Shown one piece after another: positions 5,213 to 13,875 of a DNA stretch of 34,714 nucleotides. A program made the translations under genes and the position numbers. The stretch comes from Patescibacteria group bacterium (GTDB lineage: Bacteria > Patescibacteriota > Minisyncoccia > UBA6257 > GWB1-50-10): contig JASEIC010000008.1 in assembly GCA_030017555.1 (NCBI GenBank), forward strand, positions 1 through 34,714, given 5' to 3'. The notes under the pieces are model-generated. The model saw only the letters and a list, made by a program, of their open reading frames with translations. It did not search any database and was not told where the DNA came from. Position 1 is the stretch's first letter. Each line of letters opens with the position of its first letter.

Positions 5213-5800
5213 TTAACCCTTGGCGATATCTTCGCATCTGCCGCTAATTTTCCCGAATCTTATTTTGTTTATAAGTTCATTATAATATATTTTAAGCCGT
5301 TCTAAAAGAGTCAAAGTTAATTGATAATCTTCAAACATAATCCTGTTAAAATAATTATCTGGCAATCCTAAACCATAACATTCCGTTGGATTAAGCCTGC
5401 GATGAGGAATAATTTGGATTAGAGGGTTTTTTTGTATAAGCTTTGCATAGATTGTCTTTAAAGCAGAAATCTGTGAAGAGGTCGGCGTATCTATTCCTTT
5501 ACTAAAGTTCCCGGCTAAACAAACCGAAATAGCCACGCCACCAAAATTCCAATTTCTGTTAGCGATTGTTTCTTCTCCTATTAATCTGAATTGAGTAATA
5601 ATCCCATCCTTATCTATAAAGAAATTATATCCGCCATAATTCCCTAAAGAAGAAATCATATCCCATTTATACTGATGGGCGGCGTTTATGTTCTTGGCAG
5701 TTAGGTTTTGAGTTGAGACATTTTGATTGCCGAGCCAACCGGTATGATGGATGCATAAATATTTACTTTTGTCAGAATTGTAGGATTTAGAGTAAATCAT
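5213..5800 (-). CDS. N-acetylmuramoyl-L-alanine amidase (Amidase_2 type)
   Basis: Amidase_2/PGRP enzymes cut the bond between MurNAc and L-Ala in peptidoglycan and need zinc. The 195-residue sequence shows LCIHHTG (H18/H19), the YNFFIDKDG core strand, GVAISVCLAGNF, and HRRLNPTECYG with H133 and C141 in the usual positions for zinc binding. The common PTxCPG ending is CYG here. Its ATG overlaps the stop of the upstream peptidase gene as ATGA, so the two are co-translated. The C-terminal 45 residues are helical and may bind the wall. Confidence 0.88.
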   Translation of the reverse strand: MIYSKSYNSDKSKYLCIHHTGWLGNQNVSTQNLTAKNINAAHQYKWDMISSLGNYGGYNFFIDKDGIITQFRLIGEETIANRNWNFGGVAISVCLAGNFSKGIDTPTSSQISALKTIYAKLIQKNPLIQIIPHRRLNPTECYGLGLPDNYFNRIMFEDYQLTLTLLERLKIYYNELINKIRFGKISGRCEDIAKG

Positions 5801-6576
5801 AAGCCATGGAATAATCTTTTAAGCCATTCCACGAATTTTTGAAACCAATTCTTTTTTTGCGTTTCCCATACTTCTTTTTTCCGAAGATAATATCTCTTAA
5901 CATAATTAAATCCAAAATTCCAAGTTAAATATTTTATGCTTTGATCGTAGGAATCAAAAACTTTCCAATAAAGTCCGTCAACATATCCAAAAAGAACGCA
6001 CCAGTGGCTATCTTTTGCTCCCATAGGTCTATAGAATAATCCTTCGCTATTTACAGCCCAAGCATAGACGGCAATTCCGAAGGGTGAATATTTTAAAGCT
6101 TCTTTTAATCCTTCAAAGGATTTATCGCTAACCCATTCGTGTTTTATCTCATATTGAGATAACCAATCTTCGCCTTTACTTAAATAAAGTTTGGACATCG
6201 GATCAGGTTTAATAAATTCCTCATAAGTTTCGGTTATAGGCAGTTCTTCTTGATTTATCAATCCATTCTTTCGTATAGTTTCGGCTATTAAATGAGGCGT
6301 GGAACCCGGCTCTCTTACGCCCGCCAAAATATAAAGGAATCTTTCAGAATAATTAGGTTCAATATTAAAAAGTCTTTTATGGAGTATTTCGATTGCGTTG
6401 AGCGTTCCCCAAACCGTGCAACCCCAAGTTTCAAAATTCTCAAATTGAGGTTCATAAAGAGGTAAGTATTTATCCCATTGGCTATTCTCTTCAAGAATTA
6501 TCTGCGGAATAGAGCTTGACCCAAAAATATAATGTTCAGGTTCAATCTTGTCCGGAATAAATCCATAATTTTTCAT
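5797..6576 (-). CDS. Papain-like (C1 family) cysteine peptidase
   Basis: The 259-residue protein carries the landmarks of a C1-type peptidase: ETWGCTVWGTLNAIE with catalytic C53, DSHWCVLFGY with H191, and WKVFDSYD with D208 where papain has Asn. A glutamine-containing oxyanion segment may lie at residues 40-46 (LYEPQFE). Papain-like enzymes occur near phage tail and lysis genes and may process virion proteins or cut peptide bridges. It is translationally coupled to the amidase gene, which favours a wall-degrading role. The C-terminal tail is basic and aromatic (FQKFVEWLKRLFHGL), possibly membrane-active. Confidence 0.75.
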   Translation of the reverse strand: MKNYGFIPDKIEPEHYIFGSSSIPQIILEENSQWDKYLPLYEPQFENFETWGCTVWGTLNAIEILHKRLFNIEPNYSERFLYILAGVREPGSTPHLIAETIRKNGLINQEELPITETYEEFIKPDPMSKLYLSKGEDWLSQYEIKHEWVSDKSFEGLKEALKYSPFGIAVYAWAVNSEGLFYRPMGAKDSHWCVLFGYVDGLYWKVFDSYDQSIKYLTWNFGFNYVKRYYLRKKEVWETQKKNWFQKFVEWLKRLFHGL

Positions 6577-6608
6577 ATTTTAACTGCTAACTCGTTGTTG
6601 CGACCTTT

Positions 6609-6827
6609 TTATTGTATTTTATATTCCTTTTTCAGAATTTCCTTAATCCATTTTACATCGGTTTTCACCTCTGAAATGTCCGCTCTTAAATTAGCCACTT
6701 CCAATTTGGCTTCATTTGCGTTATTGTCTGCCGACTTTGAAACAGAAAATACATATCCAAATACCGAGAGGACAATACTTGAACCTAATATGGCTGAAAT
6801 TAATGATATTGAACCTATTTTTTCCAT
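6609..6827 (-). CDS. Small protein with N-terminal membrane helix and coiled coil
   Basis: The 72-residue product has a hydrophobic segment at about residues 7-30 (SLISAILGSSIVLSVFGYVF) and a C-terminal amphipathic helix with heptad-like spacing (EVANLRADISEVKTDVKWIKEILKK). This resembles XhlA-like or spanin-like accessory lysis proteins. It lies between the structural and lysis genes. The function is inferred only from topology and place. Confidence 0.6.
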   Translation of the reverse strand: MEKIGSISLISAILGSSIVLSVFGYVFSVSKSADNNANEAKLEVANLRADISEVKTDVKWIKEILKKEYKIQ

Positions 6828-7589
6828 TTATCTTGTTATGCCTGTTCCTCGAATCCTTCTTGTTGCGGGCGTTTCATAAGTTATATCTATAACAACTCTA
6901 TCCTGCTTTAATCTGACATATTCATTATAATTTCCTGAAGTCGCCGGAGTTAAATTTCTTAGTCTAAATTTAATTGTTGTATTGGATGGTTGTTGAGCTG
7001 AAGGCACATTTACCTCTGCTCCGGCCGCTATGCCCCAAGTAATCGGTGTTTCCGAAATAGGATATTCAGTTGCTTGGGAACCTCTCACATAGTTAGGATC
7101 TTGCGGGTATCCTGTCCATAAATTTGCGGCGGTTCTATTTATTGAATTTATCCTGGCAGAAAATATGCCTAATAATGTCCCGCTGCTATCCCTTAATTCA
7201 AATGGTCCCATCCCAGTATCTGTTCCTTTAAACTCGGCTGTACTTTGTGGTACCTTACCTACCTTTTTTCTAAATGACCACCTATAAGAATATTGCGCAT
7301 TAACTTTGGTTACTATCGTTCCGGGAGGTACGCCTAAATCTTCCCAAGTTTTAGTAAGCTCCCAGTAATTCTCTGATTGCGCCACTGCGCCGCCACCACT
7401 TCCTACTGTCGTTCTTAAACATCCTCCATAAGAAGATACCGGCGGATTTGGTCTTGTTAATTTGTTATGAATGTTTCCCCAATCCATATAACCGCCACCA
7501 AATGGAAATCCACCGCCGCCTAAAACTTCTGTAGAAGCGGGTATCCAACCCTCGACAGAAAGAACGAAATGATATTTTTTTTGTATCAT
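6828..7589 (-). CDS. Putative minor virion/tail protein
   Basis: The product has no recognised domain. It is rich in Gly, Pro, Tyr and beta-type sequence, with a glycine-rich stretch near the N-terminus (EVLGGGGFPFGGGYMDWG), as in tail spike or fibre proteins. The chosen ATG (7587-7589) follows GAAGGGG about 12 bases away and a CACCTG/CAGGTG hairpin. An upstream ATG at 7706 overlaps the tail-fibre stop as TAATG and would add 39 residues, but that segment is made of short duplications (IINKIINKIIN) and looks unlike the rest. It is probably co-transcribed with the tail fibre. Confidence 0.6.
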   Translation of the reverse strand: MIQKKYHFVLSVEGWIPASTEVLGGGGFPFGGGYMDWGNIHNKLTRPNPPVSSYGGCLRTTVGSGGGAVAQSENYWELTKTWEDLGVPPGTIVTKVNAQYSYRWSFRKKVGKVPQSTAEFKGTDTGMGPFELRDSSGTLLGIFSARINSINRTAANLWTGYPQDPNYVRGSQATEYPISETPITWGIAAGAEVNVPSAQQPSNTTIKFRLRNLTPATSGNYNEYVRLKQDRVVIDITYETPATRRIRGTGITR

Positions 7590-7643
7590 AGTATTTTTAT
7601 GCCCCTTCACCTGAGCTCGTAAGTCCAGGTGGCGAGGCACAAA

Positions 7644-7730
7644 ATTGATTATCTTATTGATTATCTTATTGATTATTTTAATAACATATTTTTTTTGTGA
7701 ACCCATTATTGATTATTTCGATAACATATT
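7644..7730. repeat. Short tandem repeats and a duplicated segment at a gene junction
   Basis: Three 12-bp units attgattatctt (the last ends in tttt) lie at 7644-7679. A 22-bp segment attgattatt..ataacatatt occurs at 7668-7690 and again at 7707-7730 with two or three mismatches. The second copy forms the 3' end of the tail-fibre gene; the first lies in the upstream extension of the next gene. This looks like a recent local duplication. Confidence 0.8.
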
Positions 7731-9685
7731 GTAATCCCCCATTGCGATGAGGAAGCCGCTGAAGTAATTAACCTCATAACCATATTAGCATTTAAGGTCG
7801 AAGAAGCAAATGAAGTATAAATATCAGGAGTAGTCGTGGCGGTTGAAGTCTGATTTGTTGAAAAGAGATGACGGGAAGTTGAGCTTGCGTTAGTTCTGCT
7901 TGCTTCCCATATTATGTTAAAAGTAGCCGTATCGCCCGCTGATTTATGAACCGAATAAAGCTTGGTAATAGTGGAAGTAGCGTTAAAAGTTCGAAGGTAA
8001 TTATCTTCTACTGCCGGGTTTTCTAAAACAAAATCTATATCACATTTTTCAGAGTTTAAATATCTTTGCGCTGCGCCGTCGTGAAAAGTGAACGAACCCG
8101 TAGAAGTAGCAATCGCAATAGTCCCTGTAGCAGATAAGATAAGTGAAGTTGGAATTCGTAATACACCGGCAAAGGTGGAAGTTCCTATAACGTGAAGAGT
8201 TGAACTTGGGGCGATAGTTCCAATCCCGACATTACCGGCAAAATAGTTGATATCCGATGTTCCTGCCTGATAAATCCCAAAAGCATTTGTTATAGCCGCA
8301 GTTTTAATTGGTTCAATATAAACTCCGTAGATATCTGAAATCGTTGTCGGCGAAGTCCAACCCTTAAAATCCATTTTAAGACCATAAATGTTGTTTATTG
8401 TTCCGCCCGTAGAGTCGTACCCTCTAACTTCAGCTTTTAACCCCGTTAAACTGCCTCCACCGGTAATGTTTCCCTCGCCCTTTTTATTGACTGCGGTATA
8501 AAGGCCGATTGTAGCATCACTATAATTTACTCCGCCCGAGATATTTGTTACGGCGCGTTGATAAGAGCTAATGTTTAAATATGCGCCAGTTGAGGTTACA
8601 TCAAGGAGCGCTTCATTTTCTGCTCCGACATTATGGGAATTAAGTTTTTTAGAAACGAATTGAGTGGTTGCTGGTATCCAACCCCAAGCAAGTCCAGTAC
8701 TTGGCCCCATTTTTAAAAACTGGCCTGATGTATATATATCTTCATCTCTTATGCTTAATGCCGCTGTCGGTGTTATTGTCCCGATGCCAATATTAGTACT
8801 CGATTGAAAAATAATCGAATTAGTGATCGACGAAGAAGAAATGGCATAAGGAATATAGCCAGCAGTGAAAGGATTAGTTGAACCGATTTTTGCATTCCAA
8901 GTTGCCGCAGAACTTATGTTGGCATCGGTTAAAGGAGTATTCAAAGTCAATGCCCCCGTAAATCTTCCCGCGCCTATAACATCTAATTTATAAGACGGAG
9001 TAGTAGTCCCGATACCGACGTTGCCAAACGATACCGTCTGCTCCGCGCCGCTTACGGCAAAAGTGCCGCTAAGATCAGGAAAGACAAAGGTTTGATCTGC
9101 GTTGAGATTTTGTGGGTCTAAGGAAGCGGTCAAACCTCCAAAGTTTATAAGAGCAAGAGAAGAGGTTGAACTTCCTCCCAATTCATTTACGATTGAGTTT
9201 TTTAAACTATCGAAAGAGATAGTGTAAGTCCCGCCATTCTCCCCATCAAGAACAAGCTGGTTATCTGGAGAAAGTTGAAGATACCCTCCAATAATTGAGG
9301 TAGTCCCATCTCCCGTAATCGTGGAAGTGGCTGTGCCGCCAATAATTAGAGGTGAAGTAATGCCTAAATTAACTGTTCCCGGCGAGGAAGTGGAAAAAGT
9401 CAATCCACTAGAACCCGTAAAAGTATAGTCAGCCGTAGAAAGTCCATTTATGGTTGTGGTCGTGAAAGAGCCGCAAGTCGTGGTCGCTAAAGTTCCTGAA
9501 GCATTAGTTTTTAAGCAAAGATTGGAGGAGGCGAGAGAAGGAATTTGAACAGAACTTGAATTTATTAAAGTCTTCACTATATTGCCTGAACCAAATATCC
9601 AAGGGCTAATCGGAGATATCGTTTGAGAACCAACGATAAAAGGCAGTATTAAAGCTATTAAGAGTGGAATAATTAGTTTTTTCAT
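7706..9685 (-). CDS. Tail fibre-like protein with signal-like N-terminus
   Basis: The 659-residue protein has at least three GNVGIGT-x-x-P motifs (near residues 222, 298 and 485) of the kind followed by short strands such as YKLDVIGAG, as in phage tail fibres and bacterial surface repeats. It is rich in Thr, Ser, Gly and Ala. Residues 1-20 (MKKLIIPLLIALILPFIVGS) form a perfect-looking secretory signal, unusual for a virion protein. Its C-terminal region has cysteine pairs and ends in WGITICYRNNQ. It is probably the receptor-binding protein. A surface-exposed protein carried by the phage is the alternative. Confidence 0.7.
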   Translation of the reverse strand: MKKLIIPLLIALILPFIVGSQTISPISPWIFGSGNIVKTLINSSSVQIPSLASSNLCLKTNASGTLATTTCGSFTTTTINGLSTADYTFTGSSGLTFSTSSPGTVNLGITSPLIIGGTATSTITGDGTTSIIGGYLQLSPDNQLVLDGENGGTYTISFDSLKNSIVNELGGSSTSSLALINFGGLTASLDPQNLNADQTFVFPDLSGTFAVSGAEQTVSFGNVGIGTTTPSYKLDVIGAGRFTGALTLNTPLTDANISSAATWNAKIGSTNPFTAGYIPYAISSSSITNSIIFQSSTNIGIGTITPTAALSIRDEDIYTSGQFLKMGPSTGLAWGWIPATTQFVSKKLNSHNVGAENEALLDVTSTGAYLNISSYQRAVTNISGGVNYSDATIGLYTAVNKKGEGNITGGGSLTGLKAEVRGYDSTGGTINNIYGLKMDFKGWTSPTTISDIYGVYIEPIKTAAITNAFGIYQAGTSDINYFAGNVGIGTIAPSSTLHVIGTSTFAGVLRIPTSLILSATGTIAIATSTGSFTFHDGAAQRYLNSEKCDIDFVLENPAVEDNYLRTFNATSTITKLYSVHKSAGDTATFNIIWEASRTNASSTSRHLFSTNQTSTATTTPDIYTSFASSTLNANMVMRLITSAASSSQWGITICYRNNQ

Positions 9686-9724
9686 TTTATAAGTTTTTCT
9701 TTTTCCTTGCGGGGAAAAAAGTAA

Positions 9725-12700
9725 TTATCTGAATATCTCTTCCAACGATCTTCTGCCAGAAAAAATATCTTCTAAAGTTCTTTTTTCCGGTTTCTTTTTA
9801 ATAGCATTATCAAGTTTTTTCTGTTGGGCTTCGCTTAAAAACTCCTTTAATTCTTTCTGTTCTTCAACATTAAACTGTCCATATAAATCCGCCTTCCTAT
9901 CATAATCCCCATTCTGTAAAAATTCAACCTGCGGGACAAACCATCTGCGATTTTCCGATTTTTCGCCTATATTTCTTACCCAATCTTGAGCGGCGATAGA
10001 ACCATATTTTCCCCTTAAAAACGAACGCACTATTTCTATTGTATCTTGAACCGGAGCGAGCATTTTACCTTCATTGTCGGTAATCCCGCCTGCTTCCATT
10101 ATTTCCATACCTTCCCGTAACCGACGGAACGTTTTAGGAATGCCAAGCGTTGTGCCAACCGACCACAAAAATTTTTCCTTATCGTCTTTAGAAAAATCTC
10201 TGACGATTGAATTTATATTTCCAATAACAGGAGAAACATTTATTTCTTTTTCGTTAAGAAACGCATAAACAACATTGCTTACTACTGGGATATTCCCAGT
10301 TAAAGATTGTAAAATATCTCTGGTCATACCAACCTTATCGCTCCACTTTGGGGATAAATTTTCAATCACTTGTTCTATATAAGCAATAACTGTTGCCGCT
10401 GTTAATACTTCGGCAATAGCAATCACTGTTTTTGCCGTTCCTTCGCCAGCTTGGTATCCAAGATATCCACCCGTCTTTATAATGTGCCGGTAAAATCCGT
10501 TTAACTGTGAAGTCAAAGGATAAAGAAACATTAAAATAAAATTACCGGTCTCTCTCTTAAAAAAATCAGGGCGGTCTCCTTGGTAAAAACTGCCATACCA
10601 TAAATCCACCCTATCTTGGGAAGTTTTAACAACTTGATCAATTACTTCTTGTTGCGGTCGTATTCCTGTTTTTTCCCATTGCTTGTATGTTTGAGCACCA
10701 AATTTATCCAAATATCCATTTAGAGATACTTGAGCATTTTTCCTATCAAATTCAGTAAGCGGCCCGGTAAATGTTCTACCAATCTTTCCCTGTAAATCCT
10801 GAATAGCAATATCGCCCTTTCTAATGGTTATACTTGGAAGTTGCGCAACATCTATACCAAACGCTTGAGCAAATTTGCTTTTTGTTTTTGGAACAGCCTT
10901 ATCAATTATCATTATTGGAATTTGAGTTAATGCCTGCTTTAATACAGAAGCATAATTTAATCCCAAAGCACCCATTGCTCCCGCTTTTCTTCCAAATTTA
11001 GAAAGTGCGGTTAATGCCATCTCACCCTCCACTTGTGAAACATAGGGCGTAGTAATTTCCTGAAGCCATTTATTTACATACTTCCAATCAGATTCTTTGA
11101 CGATATTTTTGAATTGGTTGCTGTTTGTGAGATATTTCAAATGATTAGTTGTCTCACTTATATGAATAAAGTCAGTAATTCCATCTATCCATCTCGCCAC
11201 CACTTTCCTATAATCAAGTTCATAAAGTTCAATCGGGGCTTTTTTCATTCTTTCTTTTAAGGAAAAAAATGCGGGATGATTTCTGAAAAGCCAATTCATT
11301 GCTCCGCCTTTATCAATCAATTTAATATCTTCACTGGTCATTAGAGGAGCATAATTTTTAACTTTGCCCGGAGTTTTGCCCATCTTCTTGGCAGTTTCAT
11401 AAAATCTGCCTTCGGTTTCTTTAATAATATTATCAAAAATTTCCACGAATTTTCTGCCTTTTTCGCTTAACTGCTCCAAAGGTATTTCCGCTCCCTTACC
11501 TTGTCTGCCAAGATAATACTTTGCCACACCTTCGGCTTCATTTTTGGATAAAGTAAATCTATCAGCGGTCAATAAACCAGCATCTTTTGCTAATCCCGCT
11601 TCCTTAAATCTGTTTATAAATCCTGTTTTAGCAAGTTCACCTTTTATGCCGTATCCTTTGGATGCCCTTTGCGCGCCAATAATAGAATCCCTTAAATAAC
11701 CAATTCCCTTACGCTCAAAAAATACCGCTGGAGTTTCAATTCCTCTTGCCACTTTAATTGGAATTTCCACACCCTCAACCAATACCGAGCGTTTCTCCCA
11801 TTTCTGTTTGGGAATTTTATCAGTATAAGATTTAGCAATGTCGTCTATTTCTTTTCTGGTAATATAAGTAGATAAACTTCTGTCAGGATTTCTTTTGACT
11901 TTAATGACATCGGTAAATTTTGTGCCATCTTCTAAAACAATATTGGCAATATCCTCATCTACAAGATAACGGGATTTTAATAATTTTGTAATTCTTTCCG
12001 TGTCGCCGTGAAAACGATTGATATTCTTAATGGTGTCCTGCCTAATTTTCTGCTGTTTGGCTTCAAGTTTAGCGACTTTCTCGGCGGCAATTTCAGCATT
12101 CTTGATTTCCTGTTTAGTGGCTTTAATTTCCGCTTTCAATCCAGCTCGCAGTTCTTTTATGGTTGGTTGGATTGTTTTAAACTCGCCCAAAGTGAAGGTT
12201 TCACCTTGAATGACTGCTGGCAAACGAGTTGGTATTTCTTCTGTTATCTTTTTTACTCCCTTAAGAGGTTCAAGTTCTTTGGGGATAAAGGTTTCGGCTT
12301 TTCTTAAATCCTGCATTCCTTTGAATTTTACCCATTGCTCAAAAGAGACTGGTTCGCTTCCTGCCTTTTTTAATTCGGCAACATAATTTCTATATCCCTC
12401 TAAATACTCCTGACTGATTTCTGCTCTTAATCCTTTGGGAACTTCTGGCACTCCTCCGACTTTCTTAACTGGTCTTATACTTAATCCAAAAGCGGGTTGA
12501 GGTTCGCCAGCAATAGCTTCGCCAGGCAGTTCTCTGACTAGGGTAAGTGGTTTTGGAAATACTATCTTGCCAAAATTCTCAATAGGAGTAGTTAGGGTAC
12601 TTCCTATTTTTTGTATCACTTTACCTAATGGATTTAAAGAAACCTGCCCACCCCTTACTGTAAGTTCGGAATTTATAGTCATTCCAGAAGCCATTATATC

Positions 12701-13831
12701 GTTTACGGCTTTTCTATCACCTGCTTTTACGGCAGTTTCTAAAGACTTAATAAAGTTATTTTTAAGTTGATCCCAAGTAAAATTATCTTTTAATGATAGG
12801 GTTTTAAGAGCATTGCTATATTCTGTGGAATAAGTGGCTTTTAATGCTTGTCTTGCTCCCAAATTTATAACTGCTTCTGCTATAAAAGCATCAAATACAT
12901 CGGGGATAATCACATCCTTTGAAGCTAATAAGGCATTACGCCATACATCAATAGTTTTCTTTGGCGGGGTTTGTTTGTTTAATTCATCATACCTTTCCCA
13001 TAATCTCTGCCCGGTAGTCTGAAGTCTGCCATTTATTCCTATTGCTTCAGGATTTATGGAAGATAAAACCTTTTCTACGGCAGGTGATCTTGGCTCTCTA
13101 AGAGTTAAAGCATTTAAATTCTTAGCTAACTGAACCCCGAGTCTTGCTACCGTATCAATAGTTACTGAACCCAAAGCATAAGCCACATTTAATGGGTAGG
13201 TTTGAGAAATTACTTCCGGTGCTTTTGCGGTAAAAAGAGGTTGTTTGATTGCGGGAAATTCTGTGGTAGCAAAGGGAACTGTTGATTGTGCGGTTCTTAA
13301 TTCGTCAGGAGTTTTTACTTGTCTTGACTGATAATCATTTAGCCTTGCCTGAACTTGCTGGGCAGTTCTGGCTGATTCTGCCTCTTTTTTTTTAGCAGAG
13401 AATAATTCGGGTATCTTTTTAAATTCTCCGATTATATCGGTAAAGATATTTGCCATATTAAAAACTCTCAATAATTCATCCCACAAATCTCCAGGAGCAA
13501 AAAATCCTCTCTTTGTTTGTGGTTTGGGTGAAACATTTATCTGAGCTTTAAGAGATTCTATTTGAGCCGTAGTTACTGCATCAATTGATTTAAAAGGTTC
13601 AACTAATGGTTTAAATAGCGGCGAAGGCTCATAGGGCTTCTTTTCGCCAATGGTTTTTAGCGGAGCATAGGAGATTTTCGGCTGGATAAGAGCCGATAAA
13701 TTGAGTTCTCTTTCTTTTCTGGCAAGTTCTGCTTCTATTTTTGATTTAGCCGCCGCTAATTGCTTGCCTAATTCTGGAAGCAATTCTACTCGTTTTTTTG
13801 TTTCTTGTAAGAGGGCAGATAGATTTAACAT
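9725..13831 (-). CDS. Large internal virion (DNA-ejection) protein
   Basis: This is the longest gene, 1368 residues, and follows another internal-virion-type gene. It is mostly helical with long charged segments (for example 560-620, rich in K, E, A, I). Near residues 1150-1185 is a hydrophobic segment (TAKTVIAIAEVLTAATVIAYI) that could span a membrane. The C-terminal third (GALGLNYASVLKQAL, then IPVVSNVVYAFL) resembles the giant polyvalent or gp16-like proteins that podoviruses eject with DNA. No lysozyme motif was identified. The role is inferred from length, composition and order; sequence identity to a known protein was not established. Confidence 0.7.
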   Translation of the reverse strand: MLNLSALLQETKKRVELLPELGKQLAAAKSKIEAELARKERELNLSALIQPKISYAPLKTIGEKKPYEPSPLFKPLVEPFKSIDAVTTAQIESLKAQINVSPKPQTKRGFFAPGDLWDELLRVFNMANIFTDIIGEFKKIPELFSAKKKEAESARTAQQVQARLNDYQSRQVKTPDELRTAQSTVPFATTEFPAIKQPLFTAKAPEVISQTYPLNVAYALGSVTIDTVARLGVQLAKNLNALTLREPRSPAVEKVLSSINPEAIGINGRLQTTGQRLWERYDELNKQTPPKKTIDVWRNALLASKDVIIPDVFDAFIAEAVINLGARQALKATYSTEYSNALKTLSLKDNFTWDQLKNNFIKSLETAVKAGDRKAVNDIMASGMTINSELTVRGGQVSLNPLGKVIQKIGSTLTTPIENFGKIVFPKPLTLVRELPGEAIAGEPQPAFGLSIRPVKKVGGVPEVPKGLRAEISQEYLEGYRNYVAELKKAGSEPVSFEQWVKFKGMQDLRKAETFIPKELEPLKGVKKITEEIPTRLPAVIQGETFTLGEFKTIQPTIKELRAGLKAEIKATKQEIKNAEIAAEKVAKLEAKQQKIRQDTIKNINRFHGDTERITKLLKSRYLVDEDIANIVLEDGTKFTDVIKVKRNPDRSLSTYITRKEIDDIAKSYTDKIPKQKWEKRSVLVEGVEIPIKVARGIETPAVFFERKGIGYLRDSIIGAQRASKGYGIKGELAKTGFINRFKEAGLAKDAGLLTADRFTLSKNEAEGVAKYYLGRQGKGAEIPLEQLSEKGRKFVEIFDNIIKETEGRFYETAKKMGKTPGKVKNYAPLMTSEDIKLIDKGGAMNWLFRNHPAFFSLKERMKKAPIELYELDYRKVVARWIDGITDFIHISETTNHLKYLTNSNQFKNIVKESDWKYVNKWLQEITTPYVSQVEGEMALTALSKFGRKAGAMGALGLNYASVLKQALTQIPIMIIDKAVPKTKSKFAQAFGIDVAQLPSITIRKGDIAIQDLQGKIGRTFTGPLTEFDRKNAQVSLNGYLDKFGAQTYKQWEKTGIRPQQEVIDQVVKTSQDRVDLWYGSFYQGDRPDFFKRETGNFILMFLYPLTSQLNGFYRHIIKTGGYLGYQAGEGTAKTVIAIAEVLTAATVIAYIEQVIENLSPKWSDKVGMTRDILQSLTGNIPVVSNVVYAFLNEKEINVSPVIGNINSIVRDFSKDDKEKFLWSVGTTLGIPKTFRRLREGMEIMEAGGITDNEGKMLAPVQDTIEIVRSFLRGKYGSIAAQDWVRNIGEKSENRRWFVPQVEFLQNGDYDRKADLYGQFNVEEQKELKEFLSEAQQKKLDNAIKKKPEKRTLEDIFSGRRSLEEIFR

Positions 13832-13875
13832 ATTATATATTTTTCTGTAAATATTTTACCAATGCTAAAAGAAAT

